A DNA stretch of 64,000 nucleotides, from NCBI GenBank assembly GCA_964023275.1, contig OZ029914.1, positions 51,662,530-51,726,529 on the forward strand. Reading direction: 5' to 3'. The stretch is from Norana najaformis (Eukaryota > Annelida > Clitellata > Crassiclitellata > Hormogastridae). The notes under the pieces are model-generated. The model did no database searches and was not told the DNA's origin. It saw only the letters and a program-made list of their open reading frames with translations. This document shows positions 36,421 to 47,300 of the stretch, one piece after another. Position 1 is the first letter of the stretch; every line of letters begins with the position of its first letter. Made by a program: the position numbers and the translations under genes.

Positions 36421-37450
36421 AAAAGCGTTACAAGCAAAGGTTAATAAGCATTGTTATTATTATTGTTTATCATAAGGTAGGTAAAGCAATTGCTGATTAT
36501 TACACGCTTCAACCAATAAGCGTGGTCTTAGAACTGAATGATATAACTATGTCTAATGAATCACTAGCAATCATATAACTTTTGTCTGTGCATTATAGGA
36601 ATAATCAAATGTCTAACTCTAAAGGGAATGGACCTTTGAGAAATTACAACACCTATAGACGAAATTGGTAGGGCATTAGGATTAGTGATTAATGCAAAAT
36701 GAATCCGAATGATATTTATCGAAAAGACACCAAAACAGCATCAGCATTAGATTAGAAATATTCAGACCATTTCGCGTACATGCATCTTGGGAAACTACTG
36801 TTCAATGATGGTAGCAGTAAGAGAAGCATGCAGCATAGAAATAGACTGCGGAGGGAAATAGCAAAGAAAACAAACACAGAATTATATGAGACGATCACGC
36901 AACCCATTTTCCAATATGAATCAGAGTGTCGAACGCAACATAAGAGAATTGTTACAAAGGAAACGATTTCACTACTGACGGTGAAGAATTTTTTCATTGC
37001 GATTTTTTCACTTGAAGCGACCATCGACTGATGCCATTGGAATTATGATTACTGCATTATAGAAGTCGCTTAGATTAGAATCTCAAGATCACAGAAATAT
37101 TAAATTCTGAAATAAGCATAATACAGATCTTGATTATGGAAGTAATTGTCGTGGGAAAAGTCGTTCAACGTCAAAGTTCTGTTGCTGACTCTCTTTCCTC
37201 CATTTGCTTAACCTCAGTAAATTACCATCATTCATCATTATCTTCATTGTCATTCGCGTTCATGCAGCATTCTACTGAAGGTAAGCTCAGCATTGTTTGA
37301 CATTATCTCACGTCAAGTGACCAGAAATTCATTTTGTATCGGATAAAACATTCGTAAATGCTTTTAAACGCGTAGTGCTGTGTCAGGAATTTGTAATTGT
37401 AAAGTGTAGACTCCGTAACACTTTAAACAGAAATATTTGTTTTCACGCAG

Positions 37451-37783
37451 GTGCAAATGAACAATGCTTAGCGTCCCTAAGAAATACCTTCGTTTACGAG
37501 GGAATAATGAAAACGATGTTGAACTGTACAGCACGACCCAAAGGTTCGGCGTGGTCGGTTAGGCCAACTTCAAAAGCATTAACCACTTATACAATCACCG
37601 GTTTTAATGACACTGTTTCTCCTACTTTAACGGAACTCTATGCAATTAACCAATCCGGTCTAATTGTACGCAACGCTACTATAACGCCGACAGATGATCC
37701 AATATCTACTGCTGGATTATACATGGTGTATTTTTCAAACGATACCAAAAACCCGACAGCGGCCGCCAAGTTAGTTGTTATCC
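37451..37783 (+). CDS. Receptor C exon 2: Ig-like domain 1
   Basis: Acceptor CGCAG at 37450, donor C|GTAAGT, 333 bases, phase 1-1, open. NEQCLASL A-strand Cys, MLNC B-strand Cys, SAWSVR Trp, STAGLYMVYF without the F-strand Cys. Confidence 0.78.
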
Positions 37784-37811
37784 GTAAGTAAGCTAAGTTT
37801 ATTACATATTA

Positions 37812-38027
37812 CCCAACTTCAAATCTTATTACACTTTATTCAGTCACGGGTTTTAATGACACTGTTTCTCCTAATTTTAACGGGAATCTGTGCAATTAAC
37901 CAATACGGTCTAATTGTACGCAACGCTACTATAACGCCAAAAGGGGACCCAATATCTACTGCTGGATTATACTTCGTGCGATTTCCAGGCACTCCCAATC
38001 AGACCGCTGCCAAATTAGTTGTCATCC
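37812..38027 (+). pseudogene. Partial duplicate of the Ig1 exon (pseudo-exon)
   Basis: About 216 bases repeat the 3' two-thirds of Ig1 (GFNDTVSP ... STAGLYFVRF ... AAKLVVI) directly after the real exon. A frameshift sits near 37872, and the splice donor has changed from GTAAGT to GTAATA. The YFVRF..TNQTAAKL-type ending is closer to D than to C itself. Confidence 0.75.
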
Positions 38028-38769
38028 GTAATAAACGAATTTGTCTAATCACAATATCTATAATTCAATTTGTGATAAAAGTCTCCAACTCCAACAACAA
38101 CAACCAATCACTTTGACCAAAGAGCGACAACATACATTCTTACTGGGAATGATCTCGAATATTTCAGTCTTCAGACACTACTTCTGAAACCCGCTTCATC
38201 ACAGTAGAAAGGTGGGACGGCTGTGAGCACGTGCTACTGTAACACAATTTGTGCATAAAATAGCATGGTAAACCATCTGCATTGATCAAGTAAGAGTTCC
38301 ACAGTGCAGTCAGAAAGTTCTCGAATGAATTTCTGTACATTATCGTTCTACTGCCTTATACATCCGGTCGTCACAGTCCAGTTAAAAAGCCACTTAAGCG
38401 ACAGATGATGAATTGGTAGCAGACGATAAGCTGTAATAGGTCAGAAACAGAAGATTGATATATTTATCTTCGTCCCTCATCTCTTTCTCGCTTCATTTAA
38501 ATTCTGTTCACATGATCATTTTTTGGTAAGTTAGTGTCAGATGGTCTACATTAAGCAAATAAATCTCAGCAAAACCGTAATAAGAAATTGTCAAAGCGGC
38601 GCCTCTGCGGCATCCAAAGACTGTCGTCTCAAAATAAACCTGCGGCTTAAGTCTAAATGCTAAATACTCATTACATATATATTCAACAGATTAAACGCAT
38701 TCAAATTAGCATGGGCAACTGCTATCTTAAATGTAATATTGTAATTTTGAATCATGCAATTTCTTGCAG

Positions 38770-39088
38770 GTTCTGGTCCGATGTGTTTCTACAATGAGTC
38801 GGCTTCTGCCGGCGTAAAATTATCATGCTCCATCACTTACTCTGATCATCCAGTCGCTGCGATAAATCCAATCATGAACTGCATGGTCAATGGTCAGTCT
38901 TTTACAAATGCTACTCCCACCAAGACCTCTATTACTACCAACGTAAACAATTACACATTGACCATCGCAGTTAATAGCAGCATACCCGCGACCTACGATT
39001 GCAAAGTGACCTTTGATTCACCAGCAAAATGCCGCTCAGTATCCATATCTGGCGAAGAATGCGCCTGACTTCAGCGCAACCTTTGCAA
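38770..39088 (+). pseudogene. Receptor C exon 3: Ig-like domain 2, frameshifted
   Basis: Acceptor TTGCAG at 38769, donor A|GTGAGT at 39089. Cys pattern: MCFY, KLSC, MNCMVNG (Cys for Trp), TYDC. Between about 39020 and 39042 the frame slips relative to B and D, so the shared LAKNAPDF end is read out of frame and TGA follows. Confidence 0.78.
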
Positions 39089-39534
39089 GTGAGTATTATT
39101 CAAACGGTGCTAATAACTGTTGCCTCGTATAGGTTGATTAGAACAGCATTTAATTTTATGGCATTTTCTTAAGCCTTTAATTTACTCCCACTTTTTTATT
39201 GTGTCTCTTAACTTCTCTTCACATTCAGTCACGACTCAATACAGGTCGTTTAAGAAATTTTCGAAATGCTAAATATGCCAACTACACAATCAAAATCACT
39301 AAGAGAAATCTAAGTAATGACTAAGCCCCAAAGTTCACTTGACAGAAGAAAGATTGAATGAAATGATTCTGAACGAGAAAACTGAATTTTTCAATACGAC
39401 CAAAATAATTTGATATTCGCCACCAACGATAAATTAGTACTTCTACCATATTCCGAAGCTATATATCGTATATCATATACCATATATCGTGTCTTTTTTC
39501 GTATCTTTATATGTATATATATATTGTTGCGAGG

Positions 39535-39930
39535 AGGCAAGCGTGGGCGGGTCGGCTAGAATGCCGCCTGCAGGTGCCACCTACAACAAAAGTTAGAGAA
39601 GGAGTGTCCCTTGAAGGGCGGGAACTCCAGCCTACAAATAGGCGCGAGTGTAGGTTGAATTCAGTCCGGCTTCTGGTTTGACCCTTTTGGTCGTTTTGCG
39701 GTGTTGAGGGTCTGGACTCCGAAGATGTTCTTTTGAGGGTGTTCGTTTTGAAGATAGTTTTGAAGTTGATTCTGTCTCCCGTCATGGATGACCTTTTGTG
39801 TGAATTTGACGCTGTGTCTTGTGGAGATTAGGATGTTCGTTGGACCGCTGTGGTCGGTTTTCTGTGTTCACGTGAGTCTGTTTTTGTTGTAAATATATGC
39901 CATTTTTAAGCTACTGCAGGTGTTTGTTAC
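39535..39930. mobile_element. Candidate solo-LTR-like insertion
   Basis: A GC-richer block of about 395 bases between AT-rich repeats in the intron between Ig2 and stalk of receptor C, absent from A, B and D. Starts TGTTGCGAGG and ends near TTTGTTAC; contains an AAATAGG TATA-like element near 39635. No coding capacity. Boundaries and class uncertain. Confidence 0.4.
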
Positions 39931-40033
39931 TATCTCTAGACGAACTATATATATATATATATATATTTATATATGAGACAAACTTTGTTATCCTCCTAAT
40001 ACTAGTTGTTATCCTAATGCTATCCTACTATCC

Positions 40034-40285
40034 TTCTGCATCTCAGCTGTCCAAAGTTAGCAGCAGTGCTAAGCTTTTAACCTAGACAAACAAGTAATGC
40101 TGGCCTATGACATAGTTGCTACTACCATAGCCAAATGTTCGCCCGTTGATATATATATATATATATAAGAGACAAACGGGCGAACATTTGGATATGGTAG
40201 CAACTATGTCATAGGCCAGCATTACAGGTTTGTCTAGGTTAAAAGCTTAGCACTGCTGCTAACCTTGGACAGCCGAGATGCAGAA
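40034..40285. repeat. Long inverted repeat (hairpin), arms about 110 bases
   Basis: Left arm 40034-40146 is nearly the reverse complement of the right arm 40175-40285, separated by a TA-rich loop. The right arm corresponds to intron sequence also present upright in A (about 790-900), B (about 24300-24440) and D (about 54040-54180), so the left arm is a local inverted duplicate. Confidence 0.85.
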
Positions 40286-40451
40286 CCTGATATCGATCAT
40301 AATACGAGGACCAAGTACTGCATATAATTTCACCCTAAAAGCTGAATAACAGAGAAGTTGAATGTCCAAATAATCTGCTATTAATGTTTTTATAGCTCAA
40401 TTTGGGATTCAAAATTTAACAAAGCTGCAAGAATTTTGCTTTGAACAACAG

Positions 40452-40978
40452 GTGACCAACGACCACTGCGCCACCACCAACAACTACTAACCCACCAGCT
40501 ACAACTACTAACACACCAATAACAACTACTAAACCACACACGACAACAACTAGATCACCTTCTACAACTAAAGCTCCAACTACATCTACGAAATCACCAG
40601 CTACAACTATTAAAACACCAACTACAACAAAATCACAAACTACAACAACTAAAGCACCAATTACAACTACAAAATCACCAACTACATCTAGTAAACAACC
40701 AACTACAGCCACTAAACGACCAACCACAACTTCTCATCCTCCATTTACACCTATTATACCACTAAACACAACTGCTAAATCACTCAGTACAAGTGCTCAA
40801 CCACCAACTACAGCAAATAAAACAACTGCAACTAGTAGGATAACAACCGGTTCAAATGAAGTAGCAACGTCGACTGAACTTTCTTCGACGATGATTCAAC
40901 TATCATCGACTTCAGCTGAGCCGACCTCATCGTCTACAGAACTTACGACAGCAACACTGTTGGAAATTCAGTCAACAA
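40452..40978 (+). pseudogene. Receptor C stalk exon remnant
   Basis: The Thr/Pro frame is open from 40456 to the donor A|GTGAGT at 40979 (TTTNPPATTTNTP ... LLEIQST). It is preceded in frame by TGA at 40453-40455. The TTTAG acceptor present in A, B and D is gone. An AG at 40497-40498 would restore phase 1 (480 bases) but has a poor upstream tract. Confidence 0.68.
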
Positions 40979-41369
40979 GTGAGTTACAGAATAACAATTA
41001 AAACTGATTATATTTCATATATGTACATACATGTGTATGTGTACATAAATACATGCGTTTCCCTTGACTTCCGGTTGTGATGCCTTCCGAATTCTTAGAT
41101 ACATACTTAGATGCAATTTTGCATGCATGCAAAATATAGGGTGGCTTTAAAAGTAAAAGACCTCTCATCGCTCCATTTTCGTGGGAAAAGAAACTAGCTG
41201 GGCAAAAATCTGTTTGTACAATATAGTTATGAGTGCGAACGTCGTAGAGGTGCAGGGACAAATTTAAGTGAATGTAAAGCAAAGGTCAAATTAAATGAAG
41301 ATCTATCAGTTGTTAGTTACCTGCATGAACACTCTCATGCTGCTGATATAATGTTTGCTGATATATATG

Positions 41370-41480
41370 ACTTGGGGGGAAATGTCCGTGAGGCCTTTTC
41401 CTGGGGGAAAAACTCCATGGGGGAGATGGTGGGGAATGTCCGGGGGGAAATTACCCGGGGGGATATCTCCTAGACACGGT
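41370..41480. repeat. G-rich repeat block
   Basis: Repeated GGGGGGAAAT, GTCCG and CCTGGGGGAA units over about 110 bases. Could form G-quadruplexes. No coding role seen. Confidence 0.6.
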
Positions 41481-42062
41481 TCGCGAACCGAACTGGCTGA
41501 CTCATTACTAACGTCCGGTCAAACCCCGGCGCTGCGTCTACCAATTACAGACACTTGACGCAGGCGTGCACAAGCAAGTCAACTTCCGCTGACTCGCCGA
41601 ATTTGAGTTTTTACTACTCTTGCTGACTCAAATCTATGCTGAGTCAGCGGAAAAATTAAGCTGACAAGTTGACAAATTAGTCAGAGTTACTGGTTTGCTC
41701 TACATTCAAGCTGAGGAAAGACGGTTGTCAAATGCAGCGATTACAGCACATGGTTACGTACACCGACTTGAACTCCTGGTTGATGGTAGATTGCGCTGCG
41801 TCTGAATATCCATTAAACCAGCAGGTCTCTTGTGCAAGACGGCATTCGTCAAAGGCGAAGCCACTTGGAGGTCAGTTGTAGACGGTTGAGTCCAAAGATC
41901 CTGACTCGCCGTTGCATAACCATATCCATAATTACTACTTTTCATCAGCTGCTCCAATTCCATCTAAACTGACTATAATAGGCCCTGAGCTTTGTCATGA
42001 GCCAAATCATAATGCTTGTTTTTCTCAGAAAAACTGAGTTGTGTCTCTTTGACTTACAGTAG

Positions 42063-42228
42063 GTTCCAGTGAAGTCGGTCTGCTGGCGGCCAAGATTACA
42101 TTCGGCACCATCTTGGGAATCCTGATGGCGGCCACTGCTGCAATCGGTTGCTCTTGGTGCTTCTACTTCTGTCCTCCACTTTTACTATTCAGAAGACCTA
42201 CATTTTTACCATTCAGAAGACCTACAAG
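42063..42228 (+). CDS. Receptor C transmembrane exon
   Basis: Acceptor CAGTAG is a tandem NAGNAG site (42060 or 42063, both in frame); donor AG|GTAAAT. Encodes SSEVGLLAAKITFGTILGIL, then GCSWCFYFCPP (one residue shorter than B) and the PFRRPT unit. Open, though it belongs to a damaged gene. Confidence 0.72.
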
Positions 42229-43128
42229 GTAAATTAGCTATGGAGACTTCGAAGGCGGCATGATCTTTGTTTAATATTCGATCACAATATGATCATCAAA
42301 GTATCATTATTACTGAGCTACCTCGACGTTTAAAATATTGCAATTTATATTTTCTACTTTCAAAAATCCACAGTAAAACATTAAAGTTTTCATTTGAACA
42401 GAAGGCTTCAGAGCACATTTTTTAAACAAGAGCCTTATTTCCCTTGACTTCCGGTTGCGGTGCCTTCCGAATTCTTAGATGTTTTATTATAGCAAACAAG
42501 TTCTAGGGTCGGCACATTAATCGCAATCGTGATCATAAGCTACATTTATAAAGCGCATCTCTCGAAAATGTGGGTAATAATTCTATAAAAGGTAAAAAAA
42601 CTTTCACAGCATTATATGCTTAAGCACAATTTTCTGCGGAGTTTAAATTGCGTCCAAAGTAGGCCGACGTTTCAGGACACTAAAAACTGTACATAGCACA
42701 CTTGATTCCTCAAAAATGCGCTGCAAAACCGACTATGTAACTGATCTAAAAAGAAGATTCTGAAGACAGTTTAAACTTGTATGCTTAACAGCGTGAAATG
42801 CAACTGTAAGTAATTGGCGGAGTGTTTCATGAGGACGGTCCAACCCATGAGACAATGGGATCAAGTTGAAATGAGGAAACGCAGCACCTGCACATCTCCA
42901 CGGGCTGTAGAACACAACGATTGACTGCCCAACTGATTCGTTACTAGAACAGAGTTATCTGATGTATGCTGAGGCAGTGCCGACAAGTGAGGCTCATGCG
43001 AGTAGGATTTAAACCCATGATTGCCTCTTGATGTTATTGAACAAACAAATAGTAATCGTGTCTGGATGCATGCACGAGGCAGCCGAGTGCGATGACTGTT
43101 TTAAAGACTGGAGCTGTTTCTTTTGTAG

Positions 43129-43318
43129 ATACTTTGATGGTGAGACCCAAATGTTCAAAAGGAGGGAATGAATTCCTGTGAGACGGACGGAATACTGGGC
43201 TATTCCGTTTTACCACTAATCCTTTTCCAGATATCGCACTCCTTACGAATATCGTCTTCCAAGCAGAGATCCAGCTATCTATGAATATCTTCTACCAAGA
43301 AGATGGCGCTATGTATAA
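43129..43318 (+). pseudogene. Receptor C cytoplasmic tail exon with two in-frame stops
   Basis: 190 bases, the same length as the B tail exon, with no indels. REW becomes RE-stop (TGA 43169-43171) and a Gln codon position becomes TAA (43217-43219). Downstream frame still reads TEYWAIPF and YEYRLPSR-like units to the ancestral TAA 43316-43318. Confidence 0.82.
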
Positions 43319-45010
43319 TAGTGCGTATCACAAAACTCCACCCACTTCTCCTTACAAGTGCAGATATGTACAGTCGTAGGTTACAATGTCCCGTCTAACA
43401 TAATTATGTAAGAAATCGTTTGTCTAAAGAAATACCCGACAAGTGACTGCGTAATCGTCGCTCAGCTCCTCTCGGCATTTATTCTATCAGTATGGTCCAA
43501 TGAAGTGGGCCCATCGCTGAGAGTTATATAAATTATTTATGTACACAGTTGTTGAATCAGTTTACTTTATCGACAACACTTCATCGAGGTTTCAATTTAA
43601 TACGAACTGATTCATTTACTAATCATTTGCCACGAAGAAGGATCAATTCCACAACAGGATGTAATAATGTTCGCTTATCATCCGTACAACTTTTTTGCCA
43701 TCTTACGGTCAACATATGTGTTTTTTCCAAGATACACGAACATGAATAGCATATGATTGTCAATCAGGATTTTACTACTGAGTGTTATTGATTAAATTGT
43801 TCTCTTTACATAAAAAGATGTCGTTGATTACCTGTTGTGTTCATTTATGAGGTTAATCCCTAATTAAAAAATTATTTCACCTAATGATAAATCCTATTTA
43901 GCCGAGGCATTCCATGCGCCATTGAAATATTTTGCTCTTTCACCTCGGTCTGTCTGTCGCTCATAACTGCCTTCCGTGAATGTTACAGAACTTAATTTAT
44001 TTACAAGTTGCATCCACAGTTTTGTTAACATTACGATTAAGCATACAACTTTCCAGCATTGTGCTCACTGGTCGAGAAGTTTGTCCTCTTTATCTTAGCT
44101 TTTTCCGGAGAAATGCGATACAACTATGCACGCACGTAATGAAAACGTATACTGCATTCGGGAGTCACTTGTGTCTGATTCCACGAGTTGCGATTCCAAC
44201 TACTCCACCAACATATGAAAGTTCTAGTCCTGCCTGAGGATAGTTTATATTTTAAAGATAAAAATTATTAGTAGTGTACAAGACTGAAAAGAAAGCCATT
44301 CAAATTCCACGAGGTAAAGGGACATCTGGTCAGAAGGCTGTGGCCATTCAAATATGCCAGTAGAACAGAGCCTCACAAATCGACTGCAGAGTGGCAATCG
44401 TGTTTATTATACATCCACATATTGAAAGGTAGTCAGTGAAGAACATAACAAATCTTTAACCCCAACCATAACACTGACGGTGGCTCCAACTGAATCGTTG
44501 TAGTTCTGGCTACAGTTTGACTTCTTTGCTGGTTCCGAGCTTATCCTGTTACTTAAAACTGCGCAGAATAAATTTTTAAGTGACATTGATAATTAATTTC
44601 ATGTGGGTAAAACCTTAAGATGAATTATTTGAAGTTATTTTCGTTCCCATTTCTGATTTGCTGAACGCATTTGAAGCTAATAAATCGCCTCTGAAATTAC
44701 TTTGCCAATGAACTGCGCTTGCAAAAGCGTCTTCATTACATTACATTAACAGTGTGGATTCTTATGACCCAGTGATTCTCACGCATACAGTAGCACGCAT
44801 CGACGGATCTATAGAATATGCAAGGGCACTGATCTTGAATATAATATGTCACACTTGTGGTGTATGATGTATGCTTACGAATGGCATGTAGGTACTTTAG
44901 ACAGTTATATGGGCTTAGGTGCCGCCTGTTTGATTTGTTAATGTAGACGTGTTTCTTTGCTTGCCTTTCATATGAAACGAATAACTTCTAGTGTGCCGAT
45001 GTTTATTGCA

Positions 45011-45735
45011 CCGGCTAGCTTGCGTGAAGTAGCTGCACTGATATCGCAATCAGGGTAAGCATGAAGTTGCTGCAAGAAGAGCAGGTCATTCCTAGCTGCT
45101 TTGGAAGCCACAGGTGGTAGGAACCAGTACTTGATATAAGTTTTGCGAGAAATATTATGATCACACGTAGCAGTCCCCGAGATTCTCTTGCCAACAGTTT
45201 GAACTGCGACCTGAAGAGCCAAACTTTAATACTCTATTCCTTTCGACATCCAACGAGCTAGAAGCATCGACCCAGGGACTTGGAAGTTTGTCCCATGATT
45301 TGGCGTTCTTCCCAAAAGACAAGCATTAGTTGGAGGTAGTACGCGGTAGTCTTCACAGGGTTGCTGATCCTGTCTCTGCTGCTCACAGAATACAATGACC
45401 TCGTCTCGGAACACGGATAAGCTCAGATGAGGCGAAATCATCGGAGAAGGCATCGTCGTATCTTTCTTTGTCGATTGATGACCACTGTTCTTGTAACCGT
45501 TTGAAGACGAGGACTTCTGGTCCGTGGCTAGGCCCCATACATACTCTAAAGGTGGCAGCCAATACAAGTTCCTTGATATGGCGTCGACAGCCGAAGTGTA
45601 GAAGAGACCGGCCCAGTAGCTGCTCCAGAATGACGCAGGCACCTGATAGTCGGCCAGTGTTAGAGCTGGTTGTGTCTCTTCTTCGAAATTTGTAACTCTC
45701 GCCCTCTCAAATGGTTTCATTTTAGTAAGCAACAT
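45011..45735 (-). pseudogene. Unrecognised protein-like frame in the insertion
   Basis: Starts MLLTKMKPFERARV and is protein-like in composition: EYVWGLATDQ, CEDYRVLPPTNACLLGRTP, then after a single TAA the same frame continues ALQVAVQTVGKRISG and IKYWFLPPVASKAARND. The frame reaches the insertion edge without its own stop, suggesting truncation. I do not recognise the family; a transposon-encoded protein is most likely. Confidence 0.4.
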
Positions 45736-46062
45736 TTTGTGTAAAATCTGAAGCAGATCAATCTGTATTTAGAGGTCGCTCACGGGGGCCAAAGTTTGCT
45801 ATGTAATCAACATGGTATGAACTTTCATAAACTCTTATGCATAGGGCACAGGGCTCTTTTGCACACGGTTCTTTGCACACGCGACCGATTTCCTATATAA
45901 GACGGTTAACTATCCACAACAGATGAGGTGAACGTCCACTGACGAGAGACAATCGGAGCCGAAGAAGACGAACGAAGCCGACAATCACCCACCGAGAACG
46001 ATTCGAGCAGCAAACAAAGAAGACGAACGGAGCAGAGGAAGACCCTGATACATGGAACAGTA

Positions 46063-46182
46063 TGGATGAGTTCAAGGCTGCAGAGGCAATCGTCACCATA
46101 CTAGCAGTCACCAACAATCATAAAGAACGAGATGTCGCCCGGGCTTTTAAGAGTGAAGAACAGTTGCAGTATGCGCTTTAAG
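46063..46182 (+). CDS. Small unrecognised ORF in the insertion
   Basis: ATG frame MDEFKAAEAIVTILAVTNN ending QLQYAL and TAA; the frame is open upstream for another 40 or so codons without ATG. It follows a TATA-like TATATAAG. Amphipathic and charged. Probably part of a mobile element. Confidence 0.3.
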
Positions 46183-47162
46183 TTATCGAACAGAGTCGGG
46201 AAAATTTTCCCGATGCGAGAAAATTAACGTTACTTAAGAAACTATGAATGCATACTGTATACTATACATTCAGTATGCAGTAGTTTGATCTTAAAAAACT
46301 GTTGAGTATCGGTTCGAGACTGTTAAATAAACACTAAAACATTAGTTTTCATTGCAGGTTGATTTCTTGCATGGTTTAGTCAAACTGATGGCAAACATTT
46401 ACGCTATATGGCTAAACATTAGGGTTGTTGAGCGACCTGTAAATTTTAGAATTTTTCGCTCAAAATTTGCACAAAATATTTTTTATAATAAGAAATGTCT
46501 TAAAAGGGTGAGACTTATTATTGCTTTGCAAATTAGTTTTCGCCATATAAATAAGGGCCACCATAATACACACACACGCACACACACATATATATGTATA
46601 GCTTGGCTTGTATGTGAGAGCTGTTTGTCATCTATTTCTATCACGCTGCGAGTTATTTAATACGCCTAAGATCCATGGTTGGCTGCACTCATCGGCCTAA
46701 TAGGCTTCAACTACAGTAGGAAGAATGACAAAAAACTGTCGCTGGATGACTCGTGTTGACTCCTCGCAGCTCATTCGATTGTCACAGCCTGTAAGGGCAG
46801 TCATTTCCTCGTAGCACGATTCAATTCAAATCGATTAGTGGAGCATGGACGAATACAAAGCATTAATCGTCTGCTGAACTAACCTGCCGACCTCAATAGG
46901 CAAATTGGACCCAGACGTTTCCAATTGTGTATAGAGTGTTCATGGGCGTAAACAGTGTGTACACCATTCCGCCCGTGTCATCTCAACCGTTGCCGGACTC
47001 AGAATGAAAGGAAATCATTGCACATATGTCCTTTTCAACTTTCTGCCAACAACACAGTGTCTCATTGACCCATATCAATTCCTCTTCTCAGTCACGATTT
47101 CATGTTGCAACGCCAACCAAGTGGTGACTATAATGATAATATAAATGTAAAAGTGCGATGTA

Positions 47163-47300
47163 AATATAAATCTCCGAAATTTCTCAGTGCAACACAAAAG
47201 TAGCGTTAGGGAGACCAGCTTAACTATAAACGCTGCATAAAACTATAACAGGTTTATTGATTAGTTTTGGTCAGAATACGAGGGGTTAAGCCGGAGAGGC
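47163..47300 (+). repeat. Interspersed repeat copy in D spacer
   Basis: Family of 14640 and 33207; CTCCGAAATTTCTCAGTGC start and matching downstream sequence show it was duplicated with the array. Confidence 0.55.

Larger units (their letters stand above)
35391..43318 (+). pseudogene. Receptor C: degenerated paralogue of receptor B
   Basis: Exon equivalents: 35391-35469 (signal peptide), 37451-37783 (Ig1), 38770-39088 (Ig2), about 40452-40978 (stalk), 42063-42228 (TM), 43129-43318 (tail). Signal peptide, Ig1 and TM exons are intact. Ig2 is 319 bases, not a multiple of three, and the frame hits TGA at 39066-39068. The native stalk acceptor is missing and the nearest AG (40450-40451) is out of frame with the Thr repeats. 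The tail has TGA at 43169-43171 (a Trp codon in A and B) and TAA at 43217-43219. Together these argue for a pseudogene. A secreted Ig1 plus partial Ig2 product remains possible because the first 200 or so codons are open. An assembly error could explain one lesion but hardly all. Confidence 0.78.
45011..46350. mobile_element. Unclassified insertion with two divergent open frames
   Basis: Bracketed by ATTGCA at 45005-45010 and 46351-46356, a possible 6-base target duplication; the matching B and C spacers lack it. Minus strand: a frame from 45735 with one in-frame stop at 45226-45228, running to the element edge. Plus strand: TATATAAG at 45893, a frame ending at TAA 46180-46182, then AATAAA at 46325. 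No protein family recognised. Confidence 0.5.

Noticed and set aside
37775..38116. 113-codon frame after C Ig1
   Set aside because: Starts at an arbitrary codon in the intron and reads the frameshifted Ig1 pseudo-exon; not a separate gene.
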